A stretch of 40,444 nucleotides of DNA from a bacterium Ga0077546 (GTDB taxonomy: Bacteria; Cyanobacteriota; Vampirovibrionia; Obscuribacterales; Obscuribacteraceae). The stretch lies in NCBI GenBank assembly GCA_001464165.1, contig LNEX01000496.1:1-40444 (forward strand). The letters run 5' to 3'. Below are positions 23,317 to 31,485 of this stretch, piece by piece. The position numbers were made by a program, and so were the translations under genes. Positions within the stretch are counted from its first letter, which is position 1; the number at the start of each line of letters is the position of its first letter. A model generated the notes under the pieces. The model did not search any database. It had not been told where the DNA came from and saw only the letters and a list, made by a program, of their open reading frames with translations.

Positions 23317-24522
23317 TTAGTGATCTAAGAAAGTTAGCGCGGCTTGGGCCAGCAGTGCTGCACCTATCGGCAAAGAGCTTTCATCGACATCGAAACGCGG
23401 AGTGTGTAGCGAGCGTTTGTCTCCGGCAATCTCGGCGCCAAGAACGATAAAGCAACTAGGCACTGCTTCGCAGTAAAAACTAAAGTCTTCAGCTCCCATT
23501 TGTTGGCCGGGGTCGACGATCTGTTTAATTTCAGCAATCTGTTGGGCCGCTTCTCTTACTGTTTCTGTTAAGGCAGAATCGTTGACTAGTGGAGGGTTTT
23601 CGGTAATATAGTCTAGGGTAAATGAGCCACCCATGCTTTCAACCACGCTCAATGCTCTAGATAATTCGGTCTTGATTTGAGCTGAAATTTCAGGTTCGAA
23701 ATAGCGCGCTGTACCAGTCAATTCTACTGTTTCGGCAATGATATTTGACTTGTAAGTCGTGCTACGGATGCCACCAAGGGTAAGCACGCAAGGGCTAAGA
23801 GCTGATTTGCGTCGCGAGATTATTGTTTGGATTGTTTGCACCGCCTGTGATGCCAAGACCACAGCGTCGATGCCATTTTGGGGGAAGGCACCGTGGCAAC
23901 CTTTGCCGGTTATGGTAATGTCAAATTTGTCGCAAGCGGCCAGAAAGGAACCTGTGCGCAGGCCGATAGTTCCTACAGGCAGGTCGGGAAATACATGCAA
24001 GCCGATCACACCAGCCAAGTCTTCTATTGCACCACCTTCTATCATTAGTGTGGCGCCACTTTTGCCATCGTCATTGGTGCTTTCTTCAGCTGGTTGGAAG
24101 ATAAAGCGCACTGCACCAGGTAATTCGTTAGCTTTGTGCATCTCTGCCAAAATCATTGCGGCGCCAAGGGTGCAGGCTGTGTGAACATCGTGTCCACAAG
24201 CATGCATTACGCCTTCTATGGTAGAGCAGTAGGGTTGGCTGGTGTCTTCATTTATGGGAAGTGCGTCCATGTCGGCCCGCAAACCAATACGTTTGCCCTG
24301 GCTGCCTAATTTGCCGAGATCGGCTACAACTCCAAGGCCGCCTGCTTTTATCTGTACCTCATAGCCTAGCTTGCGCATGGTTTCTGCCACTAACTTGGCT
24401 GTTCCTGATTCGTGGAAGCTCAGTTCGGGATGACGATGTATGTGGTGCCGCAGGGCGCGAATTTTTTCTTCGTACTTATGCGAGAGTTCCGAAACTTTTG
24501 TGGTTGAAGTCATAGTCATCAT
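23317..24522 (-). CDS. M20 family amidohydrolase/peptidase (hippurate hydrolase type)
   Basis: A 401-residue metal-dependent amidohydrolase of the M20D group, which removes acyl groups from N-acyl amino acids. Metal motifs: HACGHDVHTA (Cys and His ligands plus catalytic Asp), QPAEEST (catalytic Glu and ligand), the IGLHVFP His and the terminal SLHTPRFDVDE His. The dimerisation/lid domain follows residue 190 (DITITGKGCHGAFPQNGIDA). MGAEDFSFY is conserved. The usual catalytic residues are all visible, so the enzyme should be active; the exact substrate is not deducible. Two ATG codons lie in tandem at 24522 and 24519. Ribosome binding site is weak. Confidence 0.9.
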   Translation of the reverse strand: MMTMTSTTKVSELSHKYEEKIRALRHHIHRHPELSFHESGTAKLVAETMRKLGYEVQIKAGGLGVVADLGKLGSQGKRIGLRADMDALPINEDTSQPYCSTIEGVMHACGHDVHTACTLGAAMILAEMHKANELPGAVRFIFQPAEESTNDDGKSGATLMIEGGAIEDLAGVIGLHVFPDLPVGTIGLRTGSFLAACDKFDITITGKGCHGAFPQNGIDAVVLASQAVQTIQTIISRRKSALSPCVLTLGGIRSTTYKSNIIAETVELTGTARYFEPEISAQIKTELSRALSVVESMGGSFTLDYITENPPLVNDSALTETVREAAQQIAEIKQIVDPGQQMGAEDFSFYCEAVPSCFIVLGAEIAGDKRSLHTPRFDVDESSLPIGAALLAQAALTFLDH

Positions 24523-24742
24523 TTTGGCTTTGTTTCGCTTTGGCTAACTTTGATTGTGTTGGATTCTGTGAGCGATGATCATATCAGGCGCTAGGTTGAC
24601 TGTCTGATTTGCAGAATAAAAGCCCTTATTCAACTATGCGTATTAGTAGAAAAAGTAAAAAGAGAAAGCTTCGAAATGCTTATAGATGTTGGCATATGGG
24701 TCTTTTTGTTGGTCCTTGAAAGCTCTGTTTTGCGAAGGAATG

Positions 24743-24794
24743 GGTGAAGGAAAAGCCAATATTTCTTGATGAAATAGTGGGCTTTCCCTTCACC
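24743..24794. repeat. 15-bp inverted repeat with 22-nt loop
   Basis: Arms 24743-24757 and 24780-24794 pair at 14 of 15 positions. It lies directly after the stop of the small membrane gene on the minus strand but has no T tract, so it may be an atypical terminator or a 3' stabilising stem. Confidence 0.45.
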
Positions 24795-24802
24795 TTGGTC
24801 GA

Positions 24803-25114
24803 TTAGTGTTTGTCGCCGCTGTCAGGCTTGCTGCCGTCTTTCGTGGCATCCGAAGGTTCAGGCTTGTGGTCATCGGCCTTGTTGTCATCTTGGCGTGGCT
24901 TGTTCATGTCGGCAAACATTTCGCGCCAACCTTTGACTACGAAATAGCCGACGAACCAGACTGCCAGGAAGATCAAGATCTGATTGACCAAAAACTGACC
25001 AATTGGCATCTTGTCGCGAAAAACGTCGACCAGAAGACCAATGGGAAAGGCGAAGCACATCAGGTAGAAGGTACCGAGAAGTGCCCCTATTGTGTTTTTG
25101 CTGAAGTCGTTCAT
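24803..25114 (-). CDS. Small two-helix membrane protein, unknown function
   Basis: A 103-residue protein with two hydrophobic helices (about residues 10-29 and 38-60) and a hydrophilic tail rich in Lys, Asp and Pro. The loop between the helices is charged (VFRDKMPIGQ). By the positive-inside rule the KGWREMFADMNK segment after helix 2 should be cytoplasmic. No family is recognised. GGGG lies eight bases before the ATG. It stands alone, transcribed towards the M20 gene. Confidence 0.65.
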   Translation of the reverse strand: MNDFSKNTIGALLGTFYLMCFAFPIGLLVDVFRDKMPIGQFLVNQILIFLAVWFVGYFVVKGWREMFADMNKPRQDDNKADDHKPEPSDATKDGSKPDSGDKH

Positions 25115-25666
25115 GTTACTAGCCCCTTTTGTGGCTGTTTCATAGATTTACTAACTGTTCGTAAGCACTAGTGCGGCCTTGTCCGGTTTCAAACACACAG
25201 CGCTTGATTTGCTGAGGATTTGTCTGAAACTGTCTGGTGGTTAGCGCTGGCTTGGCTTTACGAAGAGTTGTCTGGAGAAAGAAAAGTAGAAGTTGTATAT
25301 CAACAATATGAATATCTATTGGCAAGAGCAAGAAAAGATCGGTTAGTTGTCAGTTAGATTGACTGTATAGCAATGGCGCAACTGACGCGAGCGACAAAAA
25401 GACGACGGCAGTATCAAGAAGTCAAGTGTAAAATTTTATCCAGCTGATAATCTTTTACTTTGTGGTGCTGTTTTAGCCGTCACCACCAGTGGCGGTGCTA
25501 TTTCAGGGCTTGCTGCTCTATAGCAGGCACCACCCTTGATATTAGGTTTGGGGAACAAATGCCATCAGTATTGGTGTCTAATTAAAGGTATATTGTGTCG
25601 AAGTCCTTTCTAATATGTTATTCTTGCCGAAGAGTATTTAGGGGGCCTCGCTTAAGGGAGCAGCTT
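25115..25666. other. Intergenic region without recognised gene
   Basis: About 550 bp between a minus-strand and a plus-strand gene. A 63-codon minus-strand frame at 25140-25331 has no ribosome binding site and I do not credit it. The part at 25470-25540 has short complementary stretches (for example around CTGCT...AGCAG) that could fold in the leader of the next gene. No promoter is clear. Confidence 0.45.
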
Positions 25667-26395
25667 ATGAAACGAATTCATTTTAATAGTATCGTCGCTG
25701 GTGCACTGTTGCCTTGCGTAATGGGCCTGACAACGATTTTGCCAGCTATTGGCCAAACATATAACGGTCAGACCCTACAAGGTCGCGTCACTTATGTTCC
25801 AGTTGGCACCAATCTTGATGCCACTTTGACCAGTTCTATCGACAGTTCAGTGGCAAAGCCAGGCGACTTGTTTACAGCCAAGCTTTATTCACCGCTTTAT
25901 CTTGGTTCTGACCTTGTTTTACCTGGCAATACCACTCTTGAGGGTCAACTAGTCTCTGCTGAGAAGAGCGGCCTTGGTGGTAAGAATGGTGCTATGAGTA
26001 TGCGTTTGACCAGTGCGGTAACTCCAGATGGCATTCGCTATCCGTTGTCTGCAATGGTGACAACACAACAACCCAATGCCAAAATCGATCAAGACAAACA
26101 AGGAAATCTCAAGGGGCAATCGACTAAGAAAACCGTGGTTACTGGAGTTGCTAGAACAGCAGCTTGGACAGCTGGTGGAACTCTTCTTGGTATTTGCTTT
26201 GCTCCTATCGTTGCTGGAACCGTTGGCGCTGGGGCAATTGCTGGTGTCGCTACTGGCGGTGCTGTCGGTCTTGGTAGTAATCTCTGGAGAAAGGGCAAGG
26301 ATGTTAAGATTCCTAGCAACACTAGAATCCAGTTTGCTTTAGACCAACCAATGTCGCTTTCTAGCAACGTTGCTGCTACAGGTTCTATGCATTAA
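25667..26395 (+). CDS. Secreted protein with glycine-zipper segment, unknown function
   Basis: A 242-residue protein with a Sec signal peptide (hydrophobic core LLPCVMGLTTILPAIG, cleavage near residue 26). The mature N-terminal half is beta-rich: VPVGTNLDATLTSSIDSS, KPGDLFTAKLYSPLYLGSDL and LPGNTTLEGQLVSAEKSG. This pattern of a durable, limited-cost surface domain occurs in uncharacterised cyanobacterial-type exported proteins. A Gly/Ala zipper (about 160-200) that could insert in or associate with membrane follows, then a short beta ending. The frame is open to 25595, but AGGGAG before the ATG at 25667 and the signal peptide fix the start. Confidence 0.7.
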   Translation: MKRIHFNSIVAGALLPCVMGLTTILPAIGQTYNGQTLQGRVTYVPVGTNLDATLTSSIDSSVAKPGDLFTAKLYSPLYLGSDLVLPGNTTLEGQLVSAEKSGLGGKNGAMSMRLTSAVTPDGIRYPLSAMVTTQQPNAKIDQDKQGNLKGQSTKKTVVTGVARTAAWTAGGTLLGICFAPIVAGTVGAGAIAGVATGGAVGLGSNLWRKGKDVKIPSNTRIQFALDQPMSLSSNVAATGSMH

Positions 26396-26467
26396 GAAGA
26401 GCCAAGCTTAAGTCTAATTTTGACCGTTCAGCTCGCCTTCCTCCTTATCGAGCATCACCACTTTGAG

Positions 26468-26487
26468 ACCGCCCCGAAAGGGGCGGT
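26468..26487. other. GC-rich hairpin with GAAA loop
   Basis: A perfect 8-bp GC-rich stem capped by GAAA lies 72 bp after the secreted-protein gene and 116 bp before the next. There is no T tract. It could be a stable 3' end, a leader element or a terminator remnant. Confidence 0.5.
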
Positions 26488-26603
26488 TGAACGGTATTTG
26501 GCACAAATTCTGTGCAGGCTCTGTGTCTAATAATGGTTTCGGGCGTATATACCATGGGTACATACCATGAGGGAGATTCAAGTGAATCTCGGGTATCCCT
26601 GGG

Positions 26604-27221
26604 GTGGAAGTCTTGCCTATTGATAGACAGGACCATAGCAAAGACAACGGTCTGCCAGCGAATGGCAGCGCCAGTCCTGATACCTCCGGCGGGGAGAAAA
26701 CCCTCGCTGGCAAAGCCATTGGCACAGTTTGGGACTTTGTTGCTGGTAAGCCTGCTAGTCAAGATGCGAGGATTGAAAGAGCCCAGGAGGCTGATCAGTA
26801 TGCCGAGATCGCTGCTGATACTTTTGCAGCAATTCCCAGGTTCAAGAGCACAGTGGGTGGTTTGGCCCGCGGAGTTTTTCTGGCAGATGTCAGTGGGAGC
26901 AAGGGTGTCGGCGATTGGACCGTAGATTTTGCTTCCAACGTGGCTGAAGGCGTCTTGCTCAACAAAGCAGGCAAGTTGGCGCTTTCTGACGGTGCACTAA
27001 CTAAAACTCTTGGTAAAAAGCTTGGTGCTGGCTTAGGCTCAGAGTTAGCTCTGCATGGAGTTTCTGGAGCCGCCTTTGGCGCAGTGAAGTCTGGGTTCAA
27101 CATTGATGCAGCTCGCGATCAACACGGTAATTTTTCTGGCACGAAGTATTTTGAGAATCTGGCTGTTGGCACTAGTGTGGGTGGTTTGATTGGCATCCCT
27201 GCCGGTGCCATTCTAAGCTAG
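26604..27221 (+). CDS. Glycine-rich N-terminal part of a large protein, cut by a frameshift
   Basis: A 205-residue frame starting at GTG (start uncertain, no strong Shine-Dalgarno). It holds an Asp/Gly-rich opening and then helices with repeated Gly and Ala spacing (GLARGVFLADVSGS, LGKKLGAGLGSELALHGVSG, GTSVGGLIGIPAGAILS). It ends at a TAG at 27219-27221. The same kind of sequence resumes at once in the -1 frame (AGSSGFAGGAVFGGVESIRE at about 27276) and runs without any normal start codon into the 27446 frame. I conclude that the two parts belong to one gene of about 1,100 codons broken by a single-base change near 27176-27221. Confidence 0.6.
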   Translation: MEVLPIDRQDHSKDNGLPANGSASPDTSGGEKTLAGKAIGTVWDFVAGKPASQDARIERAQEADQYAEIAADTFAAIPRFKSTVGGLARGVFLADVSGSKGVGDWTVDFASNVAEGVLLNKAGKLALSDGALTKTLGKKLGAGLGSELALHGVSGAAFGAVKSGFNIDAARDQHGNFSGTKYFENLAVGTSVGGLIGIPAGAILS

Positions 27222-27445
27222 GCAATAGTGCAGAGCCTACCCTCTTCTCTCACACTCTGCGACAGACTGTCACGGCTGGTTCTTCTGGGTTTGCCGGGGG
27301 CGCGGTCTTTGGCGGCGTTGAATCTATACGCGAGGCTAAGTCTCTTTCTGACGTTCTGTCTGGCACCTTTAAGGGCGGAGTCATCGGATTTCTCACTGCT
27401 GGTGCTACTGGAGCCTTTGAGCCGCGCATAAGAACTTCATCGAGT

Positions 27446-29908
27446 TTGGGTTTGGGTAAGCCAGCGCTTGAACCCGCGGGCGAGAATTTGCCAAGTTCCG
27501 GTTCGGCTATTAGACCAGCTTTTAAGGCAGAGCCCTTGTTAGAGCCAACACCGGCCACTTCACGCTCTCTTGGTGATAGGGCGAATGGTGAGAGAAATGG
27601 GGATAAGTCACAACGAGATCGTCATCTTGACAATGTCCACAGCGAAGGTGAAGAGCAGCTCGGTACTAAGCGAGACTTTTCTAGAGAGCGCGAATTGGCT
27701 GTGGCTGCCCAGGAGCCGGTCTTTACTTATGAGTCTTTAACCTATACTCCCAAAGAAGTTTTGATTCGCGACTTCGAGAGCAAGCTCAAGCTTGTGGGCA
27801 CTGAAGAGCGCATCATGCGGCGCGTGGCCGAAGGTACGCCAAAAACTCATAGTGAGCTCCTCGCTCAGATTGAAACTATAAAGGCTGATGCTGGCAAATT
27901 TGATTTCAGCGAATATTTCCATAGAATGACCGTGCCTGAGACAGTGCAGGTCAATCTTTATGAAGTGCCTGGCTTGCCAATGAAGATTGTCGTGCCTGTT
28001 GAGTATGCCAACCGGCTGGGAGAAGTGCGTGACCTCAGGCGAGTCATGGAACAACCGTCTCCTTACGATCAAATCTCTCTGGCCGATAGAATGGCAATTG
28101 CGCCCAGGCTCAACTCCGGTGATGCTACTGTTCTTGCTGCCTATATGACCCCGGCTGAAATTACTAAATCTGTGCCAGTAATTCAGGCCGGCCAGGCCTT
28201 GACGAAGCATCCTCTGGCTAATAGAGCCTTACCAGAAGATCTGGTGCCTATTCTCCAGTCGTTGCCAAATCCCAATTTGATCAAAGAAATTGTCTTGCTT
28301 GACACTCCTGATTATTCTAATGGCTATTTCAGTGCCAAATTTGAGCAAGCTAACTTCAAGGCGGCTGCCGATGTCAGTCATGATGGTGTGGTTACCCACT
28401 ACGAAGGTAACCGTGGCAAGAATTTACTTGACTACACTTACCATGAGTGGGCTCACTTAACTAAGTGGGCTTCACCAGAACTAAGCAAGCTCTTTGATAT
28501 GGCCACCATAGTAGACCGGGTTGGGCCAAATATTGATTACAAGGCCACTCGTGCCGCGCGGCAAGAAGATCCAAAACATCCTGATGTAGTTAAGAACACG
28601 ATTTTTTACAGTCGTGAGCACGCTTCGCGCACCGCTGATGAAAATTGGGCAGTGGCGAAGGGCGAGCTCTTTATGAGTCCTGACGTAGATGGTTTGTGGG
28701 ACTATGCCCATCAGGCTCCGGTGCGGGCCCTTGCCCTGAGTACTGCTCTTGAGGCTAGTTTTGTTCAGCGTAGCCGCGGCCCCCGTTCTGAACAAGACAA
28801 AGTATTGTTCGAGCGTATAAAGGCCGTAGATCACATTTCTAGACCGCTAGCAATTCAGGCACTAAGTGATCACTTGCAGAACGGCTCAGTAGAGCAGCGC
28901 TATGCTGCCGCTAAACTGCTTGGTCTTTATGGTGATGGCACCGCTATTGGTGCTCTGCGTAAGGCTGCTCAGAATCCCAAGAATAATGTGATGCCTGATT
29001 GGGTAAAATTTGATGGTCCGGTTAATCCCCTTAAGGAGAATCCAAACGCTAGACCAGAAGAGCCTACAACAGTGGCATCTCTAGCTCTAGATGGTCTGGT
29101 GAAACTCAGTGGTAAGACAATAGAAGAGCGTACTCGTTTTGCTCTCAGCGAAGCTATGACTAATCCGGTGTTGCGCCCTCTAATTGCTAAAGATTGGCGT
29201 CAGCTTGATGTTAAACATAGTGAGTATGGTCAGTTTCTTCATTACTACGATAATCCTAATTTTCTTACTCACATGCAGAAGCTGATTGAGACTCGCTTAT
29301 CTCGAAATGGTGAGGGGCGTAAACTGGTGTTTGATGAAATTATGCGTTTGACTGAAGGCGATAGTCGGGCCCAGACTGGCTATTTGTTGCGTAACTATGA
29401 ACAAGTGCCTGGTTTGCGCATGGAGGTGCTAAATCGATTCGATTTAATGCTCAGTAAGGGCAACATGGGGGCTATGGACCGTCAGAGAACTCATGATTAC
29501 TTATCTAGTTTAGATCGGGCAACTATGCCTCCTTTGATTAAGCAACAAGTTGACGCCGTCAGTGATCGTATGGAGACTGCCAGAAAGGTCGAAGCAGCTC
29601 TGAGTATTTTGCACCGCCCTGGTCAAGATAAGGCAGCCAGCATGAGAGAGTTAGCCGATATTCGTGACATCAGGGCGATAAGGCCTTTACTTGAGCATGC
29701 GGTTAGTGGTCAGGCTGAGAACCAAGCTGAGGCGCTGCGAGCCTTGCAAAAGTTTTCTCCTGCCATAGTTAAGTTCTATGCCCAGACATTTAGGCGTGAA
29801 AATCTCAATAACCCAGTGCTTTCCCGGCGGCTTGATCAGCTGATTTCTAGTCATGCTTATGTTGCTCCGGCTTCCGGCTTAGCGGCAGGTCTTAGCCAGG
29901 GCAAATGA
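27446..29908 (+). CDS. Large protein with HExxH metallopeptidase-like motif and helical repeats (C-terminal part)
   Basis: An 820-residue frame from TTG 27446, really open from 27179 and best read as the continuation of the preceding frame. After a low-complexity, charged region comes a domain with YTYHEWAHLTKW (HExxH, His333/Glu334/His337) and, 62 residues later, DENWAVAKGE with Glu399. This is the arrangement of gluzincin zinc peptidases such as the anthrax-lethal-factor-like group. Residues 450-800 are helical repeats resembling HEAT motifs (SVEQRYAAAKLLGLYGDGTA). No export signal is visible in this part. Family rank is inference. Its stop codon overlaps the ATG of the micropeptide frame. 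Confidence 0.6.
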   Translation: MGLGKPALEPAGENLPSSGSAIRPAFKAEPLLEPTPATSRSLGDRANGERNGDKSQRDRHLDNVHSEGEEQLGTKRDFSRERELAVAAQEPVFTYESLTYTPKEVLIRDFESKLKLVGTEERIMRRVAEGTPKTHSELLAQIETIKADAGKFDFSEYFHRMTVPETVQVNLYEVPGLPMKIVVPVEYANRLGEVRDLRRVMEQPSPYDQISLADRMAIAPRLNSGDATVLAAYMTPAEITKSVPVIQAGQALTKHPLANRALPEDLVPILQSLPNPNLIKEIVLLDTPDYSNGYFSAKFEQANFKAAADVSHDGVVTHYEGNRGKNLLDYTYHEWAHLTKWASPELSKLFDMATIVDRVGPNIDYKATRAARQEDPKHPDVVKNTIFYSREHASRTADENWAVAKGELFMSPDVDGLWDYAHQAPVRALALSTALEASFVQRSRGPRSEQDKVLFERIKAVDHISRPLAIQALSDHLQNGSVEQRYAAAKLLGLYGDGTAIGALRKAAQNPKNNVMPDWVKFDGPVNPLKENPNARPEEPTTVASLALDGLVKLSGKTIEERTRFALSEAMTNPVLRPLIAKDWRQLDVKHSEYGQFLHYYDNPNFLTHMQKLIETRLSRNGEGRKLVFDEIMRLTEGDSRAQTGYLLRNYEQVPGLRMEVLNRFDLMLSKGNMGAMDRQRTHDYLSSLDRATMPPLIKQQVDAVSDRMETARKVEAALSILHRPGQDKAASMRELADIRDIRAIRPLLEHAVSGQAENQAEALRALQKFSPAIVKFYAQTFRRENLNNPVLSRRLDQLISSHAYVAPASGLAAGLSQGK

Positions 29909-29997
29909 AGGCAGAGGCGCAGTGGCAATTGAAGTGGCAATTGAAGTGGCAATTGAAGTGGCAATTGAAGTGGCAATTGATTAGGAGCCTTTACTAG
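29905..29997 (+). CDS. Candidate micropeptide encoded by a tandem repeat (WQLK)n
   Basis: A 30-codon frame starts at an ATG overlapping the previous stop (ATGA) and ends two bases before the response-regulator ATG. It reads MKAEAQ, then four WQLK units, WQLI and RSLY. The regular four-residue period of Trp, Leu and Lys would give an amphipathic helix. AGGG lies four bases upstream, so coupled translation is possible. It may equally be a chance reading of a DNA repeat. Confidence 0.35.
   Translation: MKAEAQWQLKWQLKWQLKWQLKWQLIRSLY
29921..29980. repeat. Five perfect 12-bp tandem repeats
   Basis: Five identical copies of a 12-bp unit (AGTGGCAATTGA), each containing CAATTG, between the metallopeptidase-like gene and the response regulator. 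Perfect identity suggests recent expansion and possible length variation. Confidence 0.97.
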
Positions 29998-29999
29998 TT

Positions 30000-30677
30000 A
30001 TGGCCAAAATATTGTTGGTTGATGACGACCTAGACTTTCGTCAAACCATTCAAGATTTCCTAGAAGCGGAACATCATGAAGTTGAGATAGTTGGCGATGG
30101 AGACGAAGCTTTAAGCAGACTGAAGATTTATCCCTATGAATTAATTGTCTTAGACTGGAATATGCCTGGTAAAGATGGTATTGCCGTGCTCACTGAATTC
30201 AGGGCGGCTGGGGGGAAGACTCCCGTCTTGATGCTTACGGCTAAAAGCTATATCAACGATAGAACTACTGGGCTCGATTCTGGGGCTGACGACTATCTTA
30301 CTAAGCCGTTTGATATGCGTGAACTTTCATCAAGGATACGGGCCCTGCTGCGCCGTTCTGTTGTGCTAAGTAGTGACGTGCTTAAGGCTGGCAAGGTTAC
30401 TGTCAATATGCGGACTTTTCGTGCATTTATAGATGATGTCGAGATCAAGTTGTTACCGAAAGAGTTAAGTCTGCTGGCGTTTTTGATTAAGCATAGAGAG
30501 CAGGTTTTTAGTGTTGATGACTTGCTTAACCGGGTTTGGAGTTCAGAAAGCGATTCCTCTACTGATGCAGTTCGGCAGTGCATTACTCGCTTAAGGCGTA
30601 AATTAGACAGCGCCGGGCAGCCATCTATAATTGTCACCGTTACAGGTCTTGGCTATAAAGTCGATTTGCCGGGCTAA
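30000..30677 (+). CDS. OmpR/PhoB-family response regulator
   Basis: A 225-residue two-domain regulator. The receiver domain (1-118) has the acidic pocket Asp8/Asp9, phospho-acceptor Asp52 in VLDWNMPGKDG, a Thr in LMLTAK and Lys in LTKPF. A C-terminal winged helix (125-225) has LLPKELSLLAFLIKHREQVFSV, DAVRQCITRLRRKL as recognition helix and VTVTGLGYKV in the wing. It has AGGAG 12 bases before the ATG, just past the 12-bp repeats. No sensor kinase gene is nearby, so it is an orphan here. A spaced direct repeat downstream (30709-30728) looks like a binding site for this type of regulator. Confidence 0.95.
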   Translation: MAKILLVDDDLDFRQTIQDFLEAEHHEVEIVGDGDEALSRLKIYPYELIVLDWNMPGKDGIAVLTEFRAAGGKTPVLMLTAKSYINDRTTGLDSGADDYLTKPFDMRELSSRIRALLRRSVVLSSDVLKAGKVTVNMRTFRAFIDDVEIKLLPKELSLLAFLIKHREQVFSVDDLLNRVWSSESDSSTDAVRQCITRLRRKLDSAGQPSIIVTVTGLGYKVDLPG

Positions 30678-30708
30678 CTGCGGCCGGTCGAGCCTGTTAG
30701 TAGCCTCA

Positions 30709-30728
30709 TGTCAAACCATTGTCAAACC
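30709..30728 (+). promoter_or_regulatory. Direct repeat with 11-bp period, possible response-regulator box
   Basis: Two copies of TGTCAAACC start at 30709 and 30720, exactly 11 bp apart. PhoB/OmpR-type regulators bind direct repeats with this spacing, and the TGTCA core matches the E. coli Pho box half-site. The site lies between an OmpR/PhoB-type gene and the next gene. Binding is inference. Confidence 0.4.
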
Positions 30729-30786
30729 TTCCTGCTAACTTGAGATTGTGTTCGCCATAGCAATAAAGACATAGCGAGGAATTGAT

Positions 30787-31476
30787 ATGAAAATGGAAGC
30801 GCACTTTAATCAAGACTTACCATTGCCAGGTTCTGATAGTGCCGGAAAAAATTCTTCAGCAGCCAGACTTTTTGATGAGCTAGAGCAGAGTGTCGGCAGC
30901 CTAACTGACTATCGCCCCTCCATAGGAAGCGCTGATACTGCTAAAGACATGCTGCCGTCTTTGTCTCTGCAGGAGAATTACGGATTCACTCCGATCTTAT
31001 TTCGTCGTAGATCTCATCTGACTATACCTTCCGAGGAAACAGAGAAGAAGGCTACTTCATTTAACATGGGGTCAGATCTGTCGCTGCATGGCGCTGGCTC
31101 TATTACCGAACAAATGTTACCCAGTGGCGATAGTATGACTTTTGCTAGACGCTATCAGAGTCTTCTTCTAGCCAGTGGCGACCGCATTAGTGTCAATGCC
31201 AAAGGGAATGTAACCATGATTGATGCGAGCGGTAGGGTTGCCACAATGACAGAGAAAACGATGACGCCACCAGATATGATGCCTTCTTTGGTTTTGGGCG
31301 AGTTCTCAAATGGAGTGCAGATGACCTATGCTGGCAGCATAAATGTTCTCGCTTATCCTGATGGCACTCGTGTCTATCTTGACAGAACTGGTCTGCGTGC
31401 CATTGATCGCGACGATCAGCCGCGTATTCAGCTTGATTCGCGGCAACCCAATTTCGATTTTAGGGGCTTTAAATAG
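30787..31476 (+). CDS. Hypothetical protein
   Basis: A 229-residue protein without signal peptide or known family. The N-terminal half is polar and probably disordered (Ser/Asp/Gly-rich). The C-terminal half is a series of short strands with Asp-Gly turns (ISVNAKGNVTMIDASGRVAT, VQMTYAGSINVLAYPDGTRV, LDRTGLRAIDRDDQ), as in repeat-type beta domains. GAGG precedes the ATG. It is downstream of the response regulator and its possible binding repeat, so it may be a target of that regulator. Convergent with mutL, with only nine bases between stops. Confidence 0.6.
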   Translation: MKMEAHFNQDLPLPGSDSAGKNSSAARLFDELEQSVGSLTDYRPSIGSADTAKDMLPSLSLQENYGFTPILFRRRSHLTIPSEETEKKATSFNMGSDLSLHGAGSITEQMLPSGDSMTFARRYQSLLLASGDRISVNAKGNVTMIDASGRVATMTEKTMTPPDMMPSLVLGEFSNGVQMTYAGSINVLAYPDGTRVYLDRTGLRAIDRDDQPRIQLDSRQPNFDFRGFK

Positions 31477-31485
31477 CCACTTAAG

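Noticed and set aside
25140..25331. 63-codon minus-strand frame in the intergenic region
   Set aside because: No ribosome binding site and no protein-like pattern beyond a short hydrophobic start.
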